Source: Urophycis tenuis
Lineage: Eukaryota; Chordata; Actinopteri; Gadiformes; Phycidae
NCBI GenBank assembly: GCA_036785325.1
Contig: JAXIVH010000030.1
Coordinates: 2,827,994-2,891,993 of the forward strand
Direction: 5' to 3'
Length of the DNA: 64,000 nt
Shown: positions 1 through 10,315 of the stretch, piece after piece
How positions within the stretch are numbered: the first letter of the stretch is position 1
Layout: every line of letters begins with the position of its first letter
Position numbers and translations under genes: made by a program
The notes under the pieces: model-generated
Told to the model about the DNA's origin: nothing
Databases searched by the model: none
The model's input: the letters and a program-made list of their open reading frames with translations, nothing else

Positions 1-143
1 AGACGAATCGCACTTAGCCGCCTCCATGTTGTGACATTGTGACCCGAATAGCACGGCCTGCCGATTCAGGCACGTTTAACGTCGGCACAGCATCGTCGTC
101 GTTCCATCGAGTGAGGTCGACCCTAAAACCCTTTGTGGCGCAG

Positions 144-230
144 GTGCACGTGGATCAGGAGCTGCTCATCTACGAAGCCTTCCCCTACGATCAGCAGCAG
201 GCCCAGAACCTGAAAGTGCGCTTCAAGAAG
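144..230 (+). CDS. cpsf1: CPSF1 exon (first in window)
   Basis: Follows a GCAG acceptor and ends AAG|GTGAGG. It encodes 29 residues starting VHVDQELLIYEAF and ending KVRFKK, phase 0 at both ends. Bases 1-143 look intronic: the open frame continues upstream but shows no CPSF1 similarity. Confidence 0.92.
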
Positions 231-1300
231 GTGAGGGTCCGAGGCGAGGGGTCGCGAGACCCGGACCCAACCGGTCCAAGTCTTGGACCACAACGTCCCC
301 GCTGTATAATAAATGAGATAAATAATGGCTCTTGTCCCCTTCAACTCAAACCCCCCCCCCCCCCACAGATGCCCCACAACATCAACTTCCGGGAGAAGAG
401 GTCAAAGGTCAGGAAGGAGAGGCGGGCCGACGGCGGGGAGGACGGTGTGGTCACCAAGAGCCGCGTGGCCCGGTTCAGATACTTCGAGGACATCTCGGGG
501 TACTCCGGGGTAAGGGAAGCGTCAATATAACCATCAATACCTCCATGATCCGATGTTGGCGTTCGTCAAATCGAAGCCGGAAGTGAGATCAGCTCTGTCA
601 GGCACAAAGGGTTTTGAGATTAAACTCAACACCAAATACAAAACATGACCAACGTAAAGGGGCAGCCGCGGCCTACTGGTTAGCGCTGTGGACTTGTAAC
701 CGGAGGGTTTCCGGTTCGAACCCCGACCAGTACGAACGGCTGAAGTGCCTGTGAGCAAGGCACCTAACCCCTCAGTGCTCCCTGAGCGCCGCTGTTGGCA
801 GCTCACTGCCTCAGGATTAGTGTGCCTCACCTTATTCTGCATTTCTGCATTTCAACCCGCACCTTTATCGCTCATTTAAAAAAAAAAAAAAAAAAAAGAG
901 TAATTCTTAATTCGGACCAAACATTGTCTCGAGACGAAACAGTATGACCTCATCATCATCATCACTACTACTTGACGATGCACTACTCTCAAAGTCCCAT
1001 TAGAAAAAATAACAAACGTACGCTGGCCTCGCCCCTGTGTCTCAGCACGGCTGAGGCGCGGCTCGACCCACACAACAAAGTGTGAGCAAGGCTGACATGC
1101 GCTCGCTCTCTGCCCCCTCCGGCCGCTCCAGGTGTTCATCTGCGGGCCGTCGCCCCACTGGATGCTGGTGACGTCCCGCGGGGCCCTGAGGCTGCACCCC
1201 ATGACCATCGACGGCTCCATCGAGTCCTTCTCCCCCTTCCACAACATCAACTGTCCCAAGGGCTTCCTGTACTTCAACAAGCAGGTGTGCGACGCGGGGC

Positions 1301-1338
<38 letters not shown>

Positions 1339-1648
1339 CGTACACGCACACGCGCACACACATACACACACACACATGCGTACACGCACGCCCGCGCACG
1401 TACACACAACACACACACACACACATGCGTACGCACACGCGTACACACACGCGTACACGCACACATGCACGCGCACACACACACACGCACACACACACAC
1501 ACATGCGTACACACACGCTTCACTATGCTGAGTAGGGATGCTTTAGCGATACACATTATCCAGTTAATCTCCACTAATGAAGTACTAGGTAAGTAAGCTG
1601 AGTAAGTCTAATATGTGTGTGTTTGTGTTGTTAACCCTCCCCCCCCCC

Positions 1649-1679
<31 letters not shown>

Positions 1680-2380
1680 ACACACACACACCCCCAACAG
1701 GGAGAGCTGAGGATCAGTGTGCTGCCCACCTACTTGTCCTACGACGCCCCGTGGCCTGTCCGCAAAATCCCCCTGAGGTGCACCGTGCACTACGTCTCCT
1801 ACCACGTGGAGTCCAAGGCAAGACGGGCACGCACGCACGCACACGCACACGCACACGCACACACACAGACACACACTGCACACACACGCACGCACACACA
1901 GACACAAGATCACATGCACGCACACACAGAGACGCACACACACACACACACACAGACGCAGACACACACCAGACACGCGCACACACCAACGCACACACGC
2001 ACACACACATTAACATTTAGGGCATTTAGCAGATGCTTTTATCCACAGCAACTTACAAAGAGTACATTTGTCATAAGAAGGTGAAACATTTCATTGCTGC
2101 TAATACAGTAAGAAAGTCACCAGAACAAGTTTCAAGCATTTCAATTGCTAGATGAACCATTGCTAGTAGACAACATCTCTGACCGAAGTGCCAAGTTACA
2201 AAGAGCTATCGGTGCCAAGACGTACAACCAAATAAGAGCATGAGGGTAGGGTTATGCAGGGTTCGGGTGAACTCTGAACAAGTGGGTCTCGAGTCTCTTC
2301 CGGAAGATGGGGAGTGACTCTGCGGTCCTGACACTGGCGGGGAGCTCGTTCCACCACTGCCGTGCCAAAACGCACACGCA

Positions 2381-2416
<36 letters not shown>

Positions 2417-5400
2417 ACTTGGCATGGTTAAACACAGTTACCAACTAAGCTGTGCGGTACCAATGGCGTGGAGGTTAAGGCCCTGTCCCATTTCTCCCCC
2501 CTTAAAACTTCCACTTGGTTTGGAGTGCCCTCGACAGTAAATTCCCCTCGCCGAGGGAAGTAGCTGAAGATCTTTCCCTATGAAATTGGGACACCACTAG
2601 CGTAGTGAACTAGCGTAGTGAACGCAGCGAACGTGCTTACATGCGTCACTCGTTGACAAGTCTGCCGATAACGCTACTACTATTTTCATGAAAAAATGCC
2701 GCCGGTTCCAGCTGTTGTGTTGCCTGGTGCGTGAGCTGTGTTTGTTTATCTCCGTCTAATTAATGAACAGAGAAATGGGTAATTTCATCTTCCACTTCGT
2801 TTTAAGCCTGCATCGGACCTCACTGCGTTTTGAGGGTTGATTATAAGGGGAAAATAGCACCCTACAGTAATGGGACACCCCTACCCCTACATGAGAACGC
2901 GCAAAATGTAGGGTTAGGGCAAAAATGTAGGGGTAGGGGAGGTATTGGGACGGGGCCTAAGAGTACGTGCGAGGCGAGCTGTTCTCCGTTCCGCTCGCAG
3001 GGCACTCCGCCCGGAACACACAAGGGGGACACAAACCCACGGCAGCCATTTCCAAAGACCCGGCAGACCCAGCTGACCGTGAGTGTGTCCGGCTTCCGTT
3101 CACGCTGTTCTGCTCCACAGGTGTACGCCGTGTGCACCAGCGTCAAGGAGCTGTGCACACGCATCCCCAGGATGACGGGCGAGGAGAAGGAGTTTGAAAC
3201 CATAGACCGAGGTCAGAGACTCCAGCCCCCCCCCATCGCGGTGCATGCCGCGCACGGGCCCTGTGCTCTGTGTGTTGTACTGTATTGTATGTATTGTATG
3301 TGTCTATGCATGTATCTGTGTTGGTGTATTATTCCGTGTGTGCCACCTCTTTTCGCTGGCGTTCTCCTCTCACGAGGGAGTGCCTGCGACGAGGTGCTCC
3401 GTGATTGGTGACACAGAGAGAGAGAGAGAGGGTGGGCGGGACTTTGAGTTGCATTGGTTTAGCGGTGACATGGAGGGAGGGACTTCAGGTAGAGGGATAT
3501 GCATTTCTTTTTTTAGTTTATGCATGTTTATGATATGGCTTTGTCAAATTTTTCCTCAAAACGCCCATGTTTATTCTCCTTGTAGTCGTTGTTTTGCTGT
3601 ACGCAGTAAGTAAGGGAATGGAACTTCAGATTACTCTCTTACCCGGTCGGTATTGCATAAGATTGGCGGCAAAGGAAAGCTCTTGACTCGAACCTCGTGT
3701 CTGCCCACCATTTAGACGACCGCTACATCAATCCTCAGCAGGAGAAGTTCTCCATCCAGCTCATCTCCCCAGTGAGCTGGGAGACCATCCCCAACACACG
3801 GTGAGAGACGGGCCCGCGCCCCGGACACAGTCCTCTGGCAGCATTCGTTGTTCTGTGCAAGTAACGGGAGGGACAGCATTGTGATGCACTCCTCTCGAGA
3901 AACAGAGCAGTGCATGTTTTGCAGCAGCGCTTCCACAGAAACCACATGATAAATGTATCAATATCCCAAGAAAAAGAGAAGACAAACGAGTTATACCAGG
4001 AGTGCTGCACGGGTATAGACATAGTGATCCTCTGGTGCTCTTCAGTTTAGAGATCCAACAAGTTCTTCAAGTGTAGTTGAATCTGAGGCACTCTGAGGAT
4101 ATTTTTAAGTTAAAAAGCCCTTATTGAACTTGGCAATCCATTAAAATCATGCCAACATATTTCAGCCAATGTTTGGCCTTCCTCAGGGCAAGTACTTGCC
4201 CTGACGAAGGCCAAACATTGGAAGTTCAATAAAGGCTTTTTAACTTAAAAATATCCTCCGAGTGCCTCAGATTCTACTTCACTTGAAAAAAAGAGAAGAC
4301 AGCCTTTGTCCACACAATAGAGTGCTAATGGTATTGCATCGAAGGGAAGAGTGACTGGTCTGGCTGAGTGTAACGTCATCGGGCACCGCTGGGAGAGAGA
4401 GAGAGAGAGTGCGCGTGTGACCGAGGTGCTTTGCCCGTGTCCCTGTGAAAGGATCGACCTGGAGGAGTGGGAGCACGTGACCTGCATGAAGACGGTGGCG
4501 CTGAAGAGCCAGGAGACGGTGTCGGGGCTGAAGGGCTACATCGCCGCCGGCACCTGCCTGATGCAGGGCGAGGAGGTCACCTGCAGGGGCAGGGTGAGTT
4601 CAGAAACCAGCCACGCCCACCCCTACACCTTCTCCACACCCGCCTGTAGTGCAGGCTGTCCCGGTTTGACGTTAGGTTAGAGGGGGGGTTGGCTGTTTTT
4701 TGCCCTCCAGACGGCCCTGCGAAAACAGAGTGAATGAACGCAGATGGCTGGCTCCATGAGGTAGGAGTAGAATACGTGTCCCAGAATGCATTTTCTTATT
4801 TTCCCTTCAACAATGGCCGCCAACGTGAAGAGCGCTAATGTAACGATATCTTTAGCGATAGGGTTCAGTTAACAATGTTTTGTCAGCCGTAATGTCATGG
4901 AACATATCGGTTGGCGAAAGAACCCATTTTGTGGTGTTTTCATTGAACTGACCTGACCTAAGTTGGGAGGGACCACTACATCAAGGAGGTTGAAGTTGGT
5001 TGAAGTTTAGACAAATCAGTTTGGTTCATACCATCGGTAGAGACTGGTGGCCTCGACGTAACATTTCAACCAATCAAGGGGCTCTGTCTCTTACACAAAC
5101 CATGCTTCATGGGAATTTATTTTGGGATGCTTCTGTGATTGACTGCCTTTTTTTTTTTAACTGCAACATTTTAGAAGACGGCCAAATCATCCACATCAGC
5201 ACCAATTGTGTCCCACTGCCTTTCTGACTCATTCAGATCCTCATCCTGGACATCATCGAGGTGGTGCCGGAGCCAGGCCAGCCCCTCACCAAGAACAAGT
5301 TCAAAGTCCTGTACGAGAAGGAGCAGAAGGGTCCGGTCACTGCGCTGTGCCACTGCAGCGGCTTTCTGGTCTCAGCCATCGGCCAGAAGGTCCTGCCACC

Positions 5401-8400
5401 GCTTTGTCAAAGCCTTTCTGCTGTTGGTTCTTTGTGTGTTAACGCTGGACACAGTCGTCTTCCAAACACTTGTCACTGCAGTGCAGACCAGGGCTTTCAG
5501 ACAACTCCTGTGTCTTCTGAAACTCAAATGTATGTTTTCGCATCGCCGCTGTTGTTTTTACTAAAAGTACCGCACACAGAAAGGTAGCACAGGATGTTTC
5601 TATGCTGTGTTCATTGTCTGTCATCTATAAGCTCTGAGCCGACAAGCAACCCCGTTTCAGTAACGTGGGTTTCACCCCATCGTTGTAGTTTTTCGGTTGG
5701 CCAGAGAGTTTCCATTTGTTTGTTTCTGCTCCGACCGATTCCAACCTCCCCGGTGCTTCCTCAGATCTTCCTGTGGAGCCTGAAGGACAACGACCTGACC
5801 GGCATGGCCTTCATCGACACGCAGCTCCACATCCACCAGATGTTCAGCATCAAGAACTTCATCCTGGCGGCGGACCTCATGAAGAGCGTCTCGCTGCTGC
5901 GCTACCAGACGGAGAGCAAGACGCTGTCCCTCGTGAGCAGGGTGAGTTTGGGGGGGGGGGGCTTGTTCTTGTTGTTGTCGATGACGTCGTAGAATTGACG
6001 CAAACAAGTCATCGGTGTTACTGTGCAAACCGCCGGACACCATACCTTGGATGACGGCACAAGGGATGGCAACATCTTGTCCCTTGTGTATTGATGAATA
6101 ATGTGGTTTCTTTGAATGATCACATGGGAACGTCCGACCTGCCCTGGAAACCGAATGGATCTGGAACATAACACCCTGATCGTTCCACATTGGGCTGACT
6201 CTGCTCTGATCTTCCTGCCCCGTCCCGTGTTAATTGTTTGTGACAGGATGCGAAGCCCTTGGAGGTCTACAGCATTGAGTTCATGGTGGACAACAACCAA
6301 CTTGGATTCTTGGGTAATGTAGTTTTTTTTTCCGCAGCTATGCAGCCACACATCGGTTCACCTTGTTTTTGCGCATGAGCGATTTCAACGAAGATCTCAT
6401 TGATTTTCTTCCGGGTTTTTTTTCCAACTTTAGTGTCGGACCGGGACAAGAATCTTTCAGTCTACATGTATTTACCTGAAGGTAGGTTGAGATCTCCCAT
6501 CACCGTTTCAGTAATCAAATGACTATGGCGAGTACACAGTCCCACCTGTAGGCCGAAGTTCTTTAACCTCTATATGAAGAACGGCTGAAGAACATTATGC
6601 TGATGTCATACAAATATATATATATATGCATACATACACATCGGTTGCCGACTCTCGTGGGCTTGGGACTCTCGCAGCCAAGGAGAGCTTCGGGGGCATG
6701 CGTCTGCTCCGCCGGGCGGACTTCAACGCCGGCGCCAACGTCAACACCTTCTGGAGGATGCCGTGCAGGGGGGCACTGGACGCGGCCAGCAAGAAGTCCC
6801 TCACCTGGGACAACAAGCAGATCACCTGGTTCGGTGGGTACCCTCTTGGCTCCATCTTTTATGTATGTATAAAAGAATGACCCCCCCCCCCCCAATGGCG
6901 CTTCACGGCATATTTGAAGGCCGTTTTTCAGGGTTCACTGATCTGGAAACAGTGGATCTGTAGCTCAGCGGATAGAGCAGGTGGACAGAGCGGGTCGTCC
7001 ACCAACCGTAGGGTCGGCGGTTCGATCCCCTCGATCCCCCTCCTCCTCCAACTGTCCACATGTCGAACCCCACAAATGCACCGATTGTAAGTCGCTTTGG
7101 ACAAAAGCGTCTGCTAAATGCCCCCCCCCCCCCCCCCCCCCCCTTCACCCTTTAATGTGTGGATGTGCGGTCAGAAGCGTTAAACGGCGCGTGTCCCCCC
7201 GTGTGTGTCCTCAGCCACGCTGGACGGAGGGCTTGGCCTGCTCCTCCCCATGCAGGAGAAGACCTACCGTCGGCTGCTCATGTTGCAGAACGCCCTCAAC
7301 ACCATGCTGCCCCACCACGCCGGCCTCAACCCAAAGGCCTTCAGGTACACACACACACATACCCACAAGTAGCTGGACTCAATGGACAATGTCAATGTCA
7401 ATCAACTAACCCACTTCAGCTTTTGTCAGTCATCCAAAGCACGGTGTGTACTAGTGATGTACCGGTGCGGTGTTCAGGCGCTCCGCTTGATCACGCTTGA
7501 TGGCACCTACAAATGCAACGACCCCTAACCCCATTCAATGAAGGATCATTTACTATTTATTAGTGCGATTCATGGCCAAAACTCTTTAGTGGTCAAATCA
7601 CTGAACGTTGCCTTGCTTTAGTCGTTCAAGTTGGCAGCTGTGTTACATACAGGGAGCTCCTTAAAGGGAGTGTGCTTATTCGGGTTTATCAGAATTGCAA
7701 CGGAGGGTAGGCTCCTTAGTTAGTTGTCGAGTGGCAAGGCAGCATCGCACCAACATAGGAGGGCCTAGTGTGGTCATCCTGGCAACCAGACGAGCAACCA
7801 GCTCATGTTTTATTTGCATTGACATGTCGTCCCCCCCCCCCCCCCCCCCCCCAACCAATCACAGCTTTTTGTCAAATACGGGGTGATGACTGTACTGTGG
7901 ATTGCGCCATTGAGGCATTATCATAAACAACACAATTTACAATGCACAATTTACATCTGCACATTTATATTTATATTTACACCTCAGTCAGACTCATCGA
8001 CCAATTGCACAGTTCATCTTCAATAGGATGATTACTATGTATGTATATAGTAGGTTTTTCGTTTTATCTTATTCTAAGAGCTCTCATATAATTTTATCTC
8101 AATTAGGTAAATCTATTTATTGTTTATACTCTGGTTTTTTATTGCACTCCTTTATCCCAATGTACTGCTGGTCAATGTGAGTTTCTCCTAAGGGGAAATA
8201 AATAAGTAATATCTTATCTTAACCAAGATGGCCGTCACTGATGTTTAATATGTTCAGTTGCTCTGATTGGTTGTAGGTCTATCCAATTGGGTCCAGAAGC
8301 ATTTTGGTCTGCGCCCGTTGATGACGCCCTTTGGCAATCGAAAATTAAATGAGAGGTTCCAGACTGATACACATTGGCGAATTGGTCTGGCGATGTCAGG

Positions 8401-9593
8401 CTACCTAGTAGTAGTAGTAGTAGTGTGTAAATGGGAACCCTTAATACTAATAACATGGCAATGGCAATTTTGACAGCCCTATTGCACTACATTACTGCAC
8501 AGCTTAGCTGCCAAAGAAATAAACAACTGGACAGAATGCAGAGTAGCCATAGGAAACAGAAGCGCAAGATGAGTCCTTTTTTCTTTTTTCTTTCGCGGTT
8601 AATGCACGCAGTTAACATCAGTGACGTGCTTTCCAAGCACCAGTGGTACAGCTCAACCACGCGCGTTCATCTCTCCTCACAAAGCAGTCCCACTGCGGGT
8701 TCCTTCCAGCGACACCGGACAGTGGACACAAAACGACCACGGTTCTAACAACCAACGCCCTCGTGTGTCTTCCAGAATGCTGCACAGCGACCGGCGGCAG
8801 CTACAGAACGCCGTGCGCAACGTTCTGGACGGGGAGCTCCTCAACAAGTACCTGTACCTGAGCACCATGGAGCGCAGCGAGCTGGCCAAGAAGATCGGCA
8901 CCACGCAGGACATCGTGAGTAGCGCCGCCCCGAGGCTGCGGTCGAGACGCGAACGTAGCGCTCCGGCAGCCATCAGTGAGGGGAGAACTAGAGGATGGAT
9001 GCCCGACCCGAGCCGGATGGGCCGGGTCGGGTTAAAGACAAATATTTAGAAATCGTGCTCAGGTTCGGGGGTCGGGCTCGGTCACAGCTGCGCGATTTGA
9101 AATTTTTAATTTACCCGTGCGTGTTGCGCTCATCCGTTTGTTGACATTTCCTTACAGCTGCTTAATAAAGGCGGGCTTTCATAAACACATACGTAAATGT
9201 GTCATTAGTATGAAAAAAATAGACTTTAACTGTGTCGGGTTCGGACATAAAATGCTTGATGCCTGTCGGGTTCGGTTACTGTTCTGTCGGACGTGGACCG
9301 GACTCAGAAAATTGTGGCCCGATCCGCACACGGCAGAGTTCTGTTCTTGTTGACTTGGGACGCAACAATAGCGGAAAGGCAAGGAGGGAGGGGGGTGTTT
9401 TTGCGGGGGCATGTAGTTTTGTTACTTGTGGAATTTTATTGTACAAATATTTTTTTTTCATTCTGATTTCGCTCGGGATTTGTACAACCTCGGTTTGCAG
9501 TATTTTTTTTTTCCAAATATGTTTTTAATTCTCATTCCTCTCCAGATTTTGGATGACCTCCTGGAGATTGACAGAGTCACCGCTCACTTCTGA
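144..9593 (+). CDS. cpsf1: CPSF1, cleavage and polyadenylation specificity factor subunit 1 (CPSF160), C-terminal part, 15 coding exons
   Basis: This is the 3' part of the gene for the large scaffold subunit of CPSF, the nuclear complex that recognises the AAUAAA signal and directs pre-mRNA cleavage and polyadenylation. Coding exons: 144-230, 369-509, 1132-1284, 1701-1817, 3121-3211, 3716-3800, 4452-4593, 5237-5389, 5765-5941, 6247-6313, 6434-6481, 6678-6833, 7215-7344, 8776-8914, 9546-9593. All junction phases agree, and the joined frame gives 577 residues plus TGA, matching roughly the last 40% of the 1443-residue human protein as I recall it. Exons 8-15 cover the CPSF_A domain shared with DDB1 and SF3B3, including a KNKFKVLYEKEQKGPV block, MQEKTYRRLL, and a C-terminus ending RVTAHF. 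The first ~866 residues lie upstream of the window. One intron (after 1817) has a GC donor. The family call is secure. Single exon edges rest on splice consensus plus remembered homology. Confidence 0.97.
369..509 (+). CDS. cpsf1: CPSF1 exon
   Basis: The acceptor is a pure C run (about 350-364) followed by ACAG; the donor is GGG|GTAAGG. It encodes 47 residues, PHNINFREK to FRYFEDISGYSG. The Lys/Arg/Glu-rich middle is the least conserved part of the region. Confidence 0.94.
659..915 (+). mobile_element. tRNA-derived SINE, family 1, with internal deletion
   Basis: Head GGGGCAGCCGCGGCCTACT, box B GGTTCGAACCC, body to GTGTGCCTCACC. Most of the tail is then lost and replaced by an A19 run before AGAGTAATTCTTAATTC. 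In a CPSF1 intron. Confidence 0.85.
1132..1284 (+). CDS. cpsf1: CPSF1 exon
   Basis: Acceptor CTCCAG, donor CAG|GTGTGC, 51 residues beginning VFICGPSPHW. The donor is followed within 20 bp by a long CA microsatellite. Confidence 0.95.
1303..1517. repeat. Compound (CA)n microsatellite with CG-containing interruptions
   Basis: Long CA runs are broken by ATGCGTACACGCA-type units. It lies in a CPSF1 intron and generates spurious His/Thr and Cys/Val open frames on the two strands. Confidence 0.97.
1639..1690. repeat. C27 homopolymer followed by (CA)n, at a CPSF1 3' splice site
   Basis: Twenty-seven C residues (1639-1665) run directly into a CA repeat and then CCCCCAACAG, the acceptor of the exon at 1701. 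The simple repeats therefore supply the whole polypyrimidine tract. Confidence 0.95.
1701..1817 (+). CDS. cpsf1: CPSF1 exon with GC 5' splice site
   Basis: Encodes 39 residues, GELRISVLP to YHVESK, phase 0. The protein alignment requires the exon to end at AAG, and the next bases are GCAAGA rather than GT. This is the extended consensus typical of GC-AG introns. Confidence 0.93.
1819..2010. repeat. Compound CA/CG microsatellite
   Basis: ACGC, CACACG and CAGACA units. It begins within a few bases of the GC splice donor and runs to the start of a LINE-tail fragment. Confidence 0.93.
2011..2368 (-). mobile_element. L2-like LINE 3'-end fragment, reverse orientation
   Basis: On the plus strand it starts with the reverse complement of the fish LINE tail (GGCATTTAGCAGATGCTTTT) and ends near a block reading GTGGAACGAGCTCCC on the minus strand, the reverse-transcriptase C-terminal W-N-E-L-P region of such elements. 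It matches the plus-strand copy at 36445-36890 through the same landmarks. A CA microsatellite follows it. Confidence 0.7.
2375..2414. repeat. (CA)n microsatellite
   Basis: An almost pure CA run inside the CPSF1 intron of 1818-3120. From 2415 to 3120 I see no element beyond unique intronic sequence, some of it C-rich. Confidence 0.93.
3121..3211 (+). CDS. cpsf1: CPSF1 exon
   Basis: Acceptor CCACAG, donor G|GTCAGA. It encodes VYAVCTSVKELC through RMTGEEKEFETIDR and ends one base into the next codon (phase 1), completed as Asp by the next exon. Confidence 0.93.
3716..3800 (+). CDS. cpsf1: CPSF1 exon
   Basis: Acceptor TTTAG, donor CG|GTGAGA. It encodes DDRYINPQQEKFSIQLISP to ETIPNT and leaves two bases of a split Arg codon. 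Confidence 0.94.
4068..4285. repeat. 218-bp fold-back palindrome (inverted dimer repeat)
   Basis: The left arm (4068-4127) and right arm (4226-4285) are inverted copies differing by a few bases. Between them, 4166-4221 is a zero-loop palindrome of two 28-base halves with one mismatch. The left arm has about 35 extra bases (4130-4165). Each arm carries AATAAA, one per strand. The unit resembles a common fish retroelement 3' end, so this may be two copies fused head to head. It lies wholly within the CPSF1 intron 3801-4451. Confidence 0.9.
4452..4593 (+). CDS. cpsf1: CPSF1 exon
   Basis: Acceptor GAAAG, donor AGG|GTGAGT. It opens with the last base of a split Arg codon, then IDLEEWEHVTCMKTV to EEVTCRGR (47 codons). 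Confidence 0.95.
4594..5236 (+). other. CPSF1 intron, no recognised element
   Basis: Unique, moderately AT-rich intronic sequence. I see no coding exon, SINE or long simple repeat in it. Confidence 0.6.
5237..5389 (+). CDS. cpsf1: CPSF1 exon, start of the C-terminal CPSF_A domain region
   Basis: Acceptor ATTCAG. Encodes 51 residues, ILILDIIEVVPEPGQP through TALCHCSGFLVSAIGQK, phase 0. The donor AAG|GTCCTG is weak but fixed by protein continuity into the exon at 5765. Confidence 0.94.
5765..5941 (+). CDS. cpsf1: CPSF1 exon
   Basis: Acceptor CTCAG, donor AGG|GTGAGT, 59 residues from IFLWSLKDNDLTGMAFIDT to KTLSLVSR, phase 0. Beta-propeller/CPSF_A core sequence. Confidence 0.96.
6247..6313 (+). 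CDS. cpsf1: CPSF1 exon
   Basis: Acceptor GACAG, donor G|GTAATG. Encodes DAKPLEVYSIEFMVDNNQL GFL plus one base of a split Val codon. Confidence 0.94.
6434..6481 (+). CDS. cpsf1: CPSF1 exon (48 bp)
   Basis: Acceptor TTTAG, donor G|GTAGGT. Encodes VSDRDKNLSVYMYLPE, with split codons on both sides (phase 1 and 1). Confidence 0.93.
6678..6833 (+). CDS. cpsf1: CPSF1 exon
   Basis: Acceptor TCGCAG, donor G|GTGGGT. Encodes 52 residues, AKESFGGMRLLRRADF to NKQITWF, with split Ala codons at both ends. Confidence 0.95.
6951..7143 (+). mobile_element. tRNA-derived SINE (family 2) with L2-like tail, ending in C23
   Basis: The head carries box A-like TAGCTCAGCGGATAGAG and box B-like GGTTCGATCCC. The 3' end is GTAAGTCGCTTTGGACAAAA plus GCGTCTGCTAAATG, the L2-like tail. 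A C homopolymer (7121-7143) follows. Other family 2 copies are at 30771, 34818 and 35199. Confidence 0.85.
7215..7344 (+). CDS. cpsf1: CPSF1 exon
   Basis: Acceptor CCTCAG, donor AG|GTACAC. Encodes ATLDGGLGLLLPMQEKTYRR to GLNPKAF plus two bases of a split Arg codon. Confidence 0.96.
7831..7852. repeat. C22 homopolymer
   Basis: Uninterrupted C run in the CPSF1 intron 7345-8775. Confidence 0.95.
7900..8222 (+). mobile_element. Possible retroelement 3'-end remnant
   Basis: An AT-rich stretch ending in GTGAGTTTCTCCTAAGGGG, AAATAAATAAG and a short TATCTTATCTT tail, which resembles 3' termini of fish non-LTR elements. No coding part is visible, and the upstream boundary is a guess. Confidence 0.35.
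8776..8914 (+). CDS. cpsf1: CPSF1 exon
   Basis: Acceptor TTCCAG, donor ATC|GTGAGT. Completes the split Arg, then MLHSDRRQLQNAVRNVLDG to AKKIGTTQDI (46 codons). Confidence 0.96.
8990..9345. mobile_element. Possible non-autonomous DNA transposon with CGGGTCGGGTT-type motifs
   Basis: GCCCGACCCGAG near the left end and GGCCCGATCCGCAC near the right end face each other, and GTCGGGTTCGG recurs inside. This resembles fish MITE-like repeats rich in GGGTCGGG motifs. Clean terminal repeats and a target-site duplication could not be defined. It lies in the last CPSF1 intron. Confidence 0.35.
9546..9593 (+). CDS. cpsf1: CPSF1 last exon, with stop
   Basis: Acceptor TCCAG, then ILDDLLEIDRVTAHF and TGA at 9591-9593. 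The C-terminus is near identical to vertebrate CPSF1 as recalled. Confidence 0.96.
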   Translation: MLDDLLEIDRVTAHF

Positions 9594-9755
9594 GCCACCA
9601 CATTCCCAGGGACGCATCGTCCCACCAGCCACTTATTTTATAGTAAAACAATTTGAAATGAAAAAAAAAAAAAATGTTCCATCATTTTTTTCTGTAAACA
9701 TTGTCTTTTGTGCAAAAAAAACGTTTTCTTTGAATATTTTCTACACAAATTTATG

Positions 9756-9761
9756 ATTAAA
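9756..9761 (+). promoter_or_regulatory. CPSF1 poly(A) signal (ATTAAA)
   Basis: ATTAAA lies 163 bp after the stop codon and is followed within 40 bp by a T/GT-rich element suited to a downstream cleavage signal. No AATAAA occurs between the stop codon and this site. Confidence 0.6.
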
Positions 9762-10030
9762 CTGGATTTCAGGATCCTGGAATTTGTTTTCTTTATTTGT
9801 ATGATGTGCATGTCAAGTAAGTGATGTGGAGCGAAAGGCATATGTATGGATATGATCAAGTAACAATTTGGACAACAATATTGCCTGTTATCTGCGTCGA
9901 GGTTTTAAGTTAAACCTGGATATCTGGCCTAATAGTTATATCACTGGAGAAAAACATTTATCCAATGACAAACAAATAAGGTTTTCCTGAAGTTTCAATT
10001 AAAAAAAAAAAAAAAGTTTGCCTAAAACTG

Positions 10031-10036
10031 TTTATT
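10031..10036 (-). promoter_or_regulatory. ADCK5 poly(A) signal (AATAAA on minus strand)
   Basis: TTTATT on the plus strand reads AATAAA 280 bp after the ADCK5 stop. A run of T on the minus strand lies about 20-30 bp downstream. Confidence 0.55.
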
Positions 10037-10315
10037 TCTCCAATATAATTCAAGACTAAAATAAAATAAAATTTTAAATAGATAAACATAAAACGTAATA
10101 TTAGGGTAAAAACATGAATTCTCCTGGTATATTAAAACATGTTATTTCTTCAGTTTGTTACAGTCTTTCGTACATTCAGAGCAATGTCCATTGACTCGAA
10201 TAGGACCTGGTGCAAAATCAACACCCATCAAAGAGTTTGTTTTCGATGCGGTGTTGTCCTTCCATTGTGACCAACCCTCTCCGGTCCTGATAGGGTTGTG
10301 GTGGTCACTCTACCT

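Larger units (their letters stand above)
9594..10315. other. Tail-to-tail intergenic region holding both 3' UTRs
   Basis: AT-rich, with short A and T runs. It contains the CPSF1 3' UTR on the plus strand and the ADCK5 3' UTR on the minus strand. No other gene is visible. Confidence 0.8.

Noticed and set aside
39..143. Extension of the first CPSF1 exon upstream of 144
   Set aside because: The frame is open, but the residues do not match CPSF1, and an AG acceptor sits exactly where the conserved VHVDQ block begins.
876..2016. Open frames of Cys/Val and His/Thr repeats on both strands
   Set aside because: They are translations of the CA/TG microsatellites, with no start context or homology.
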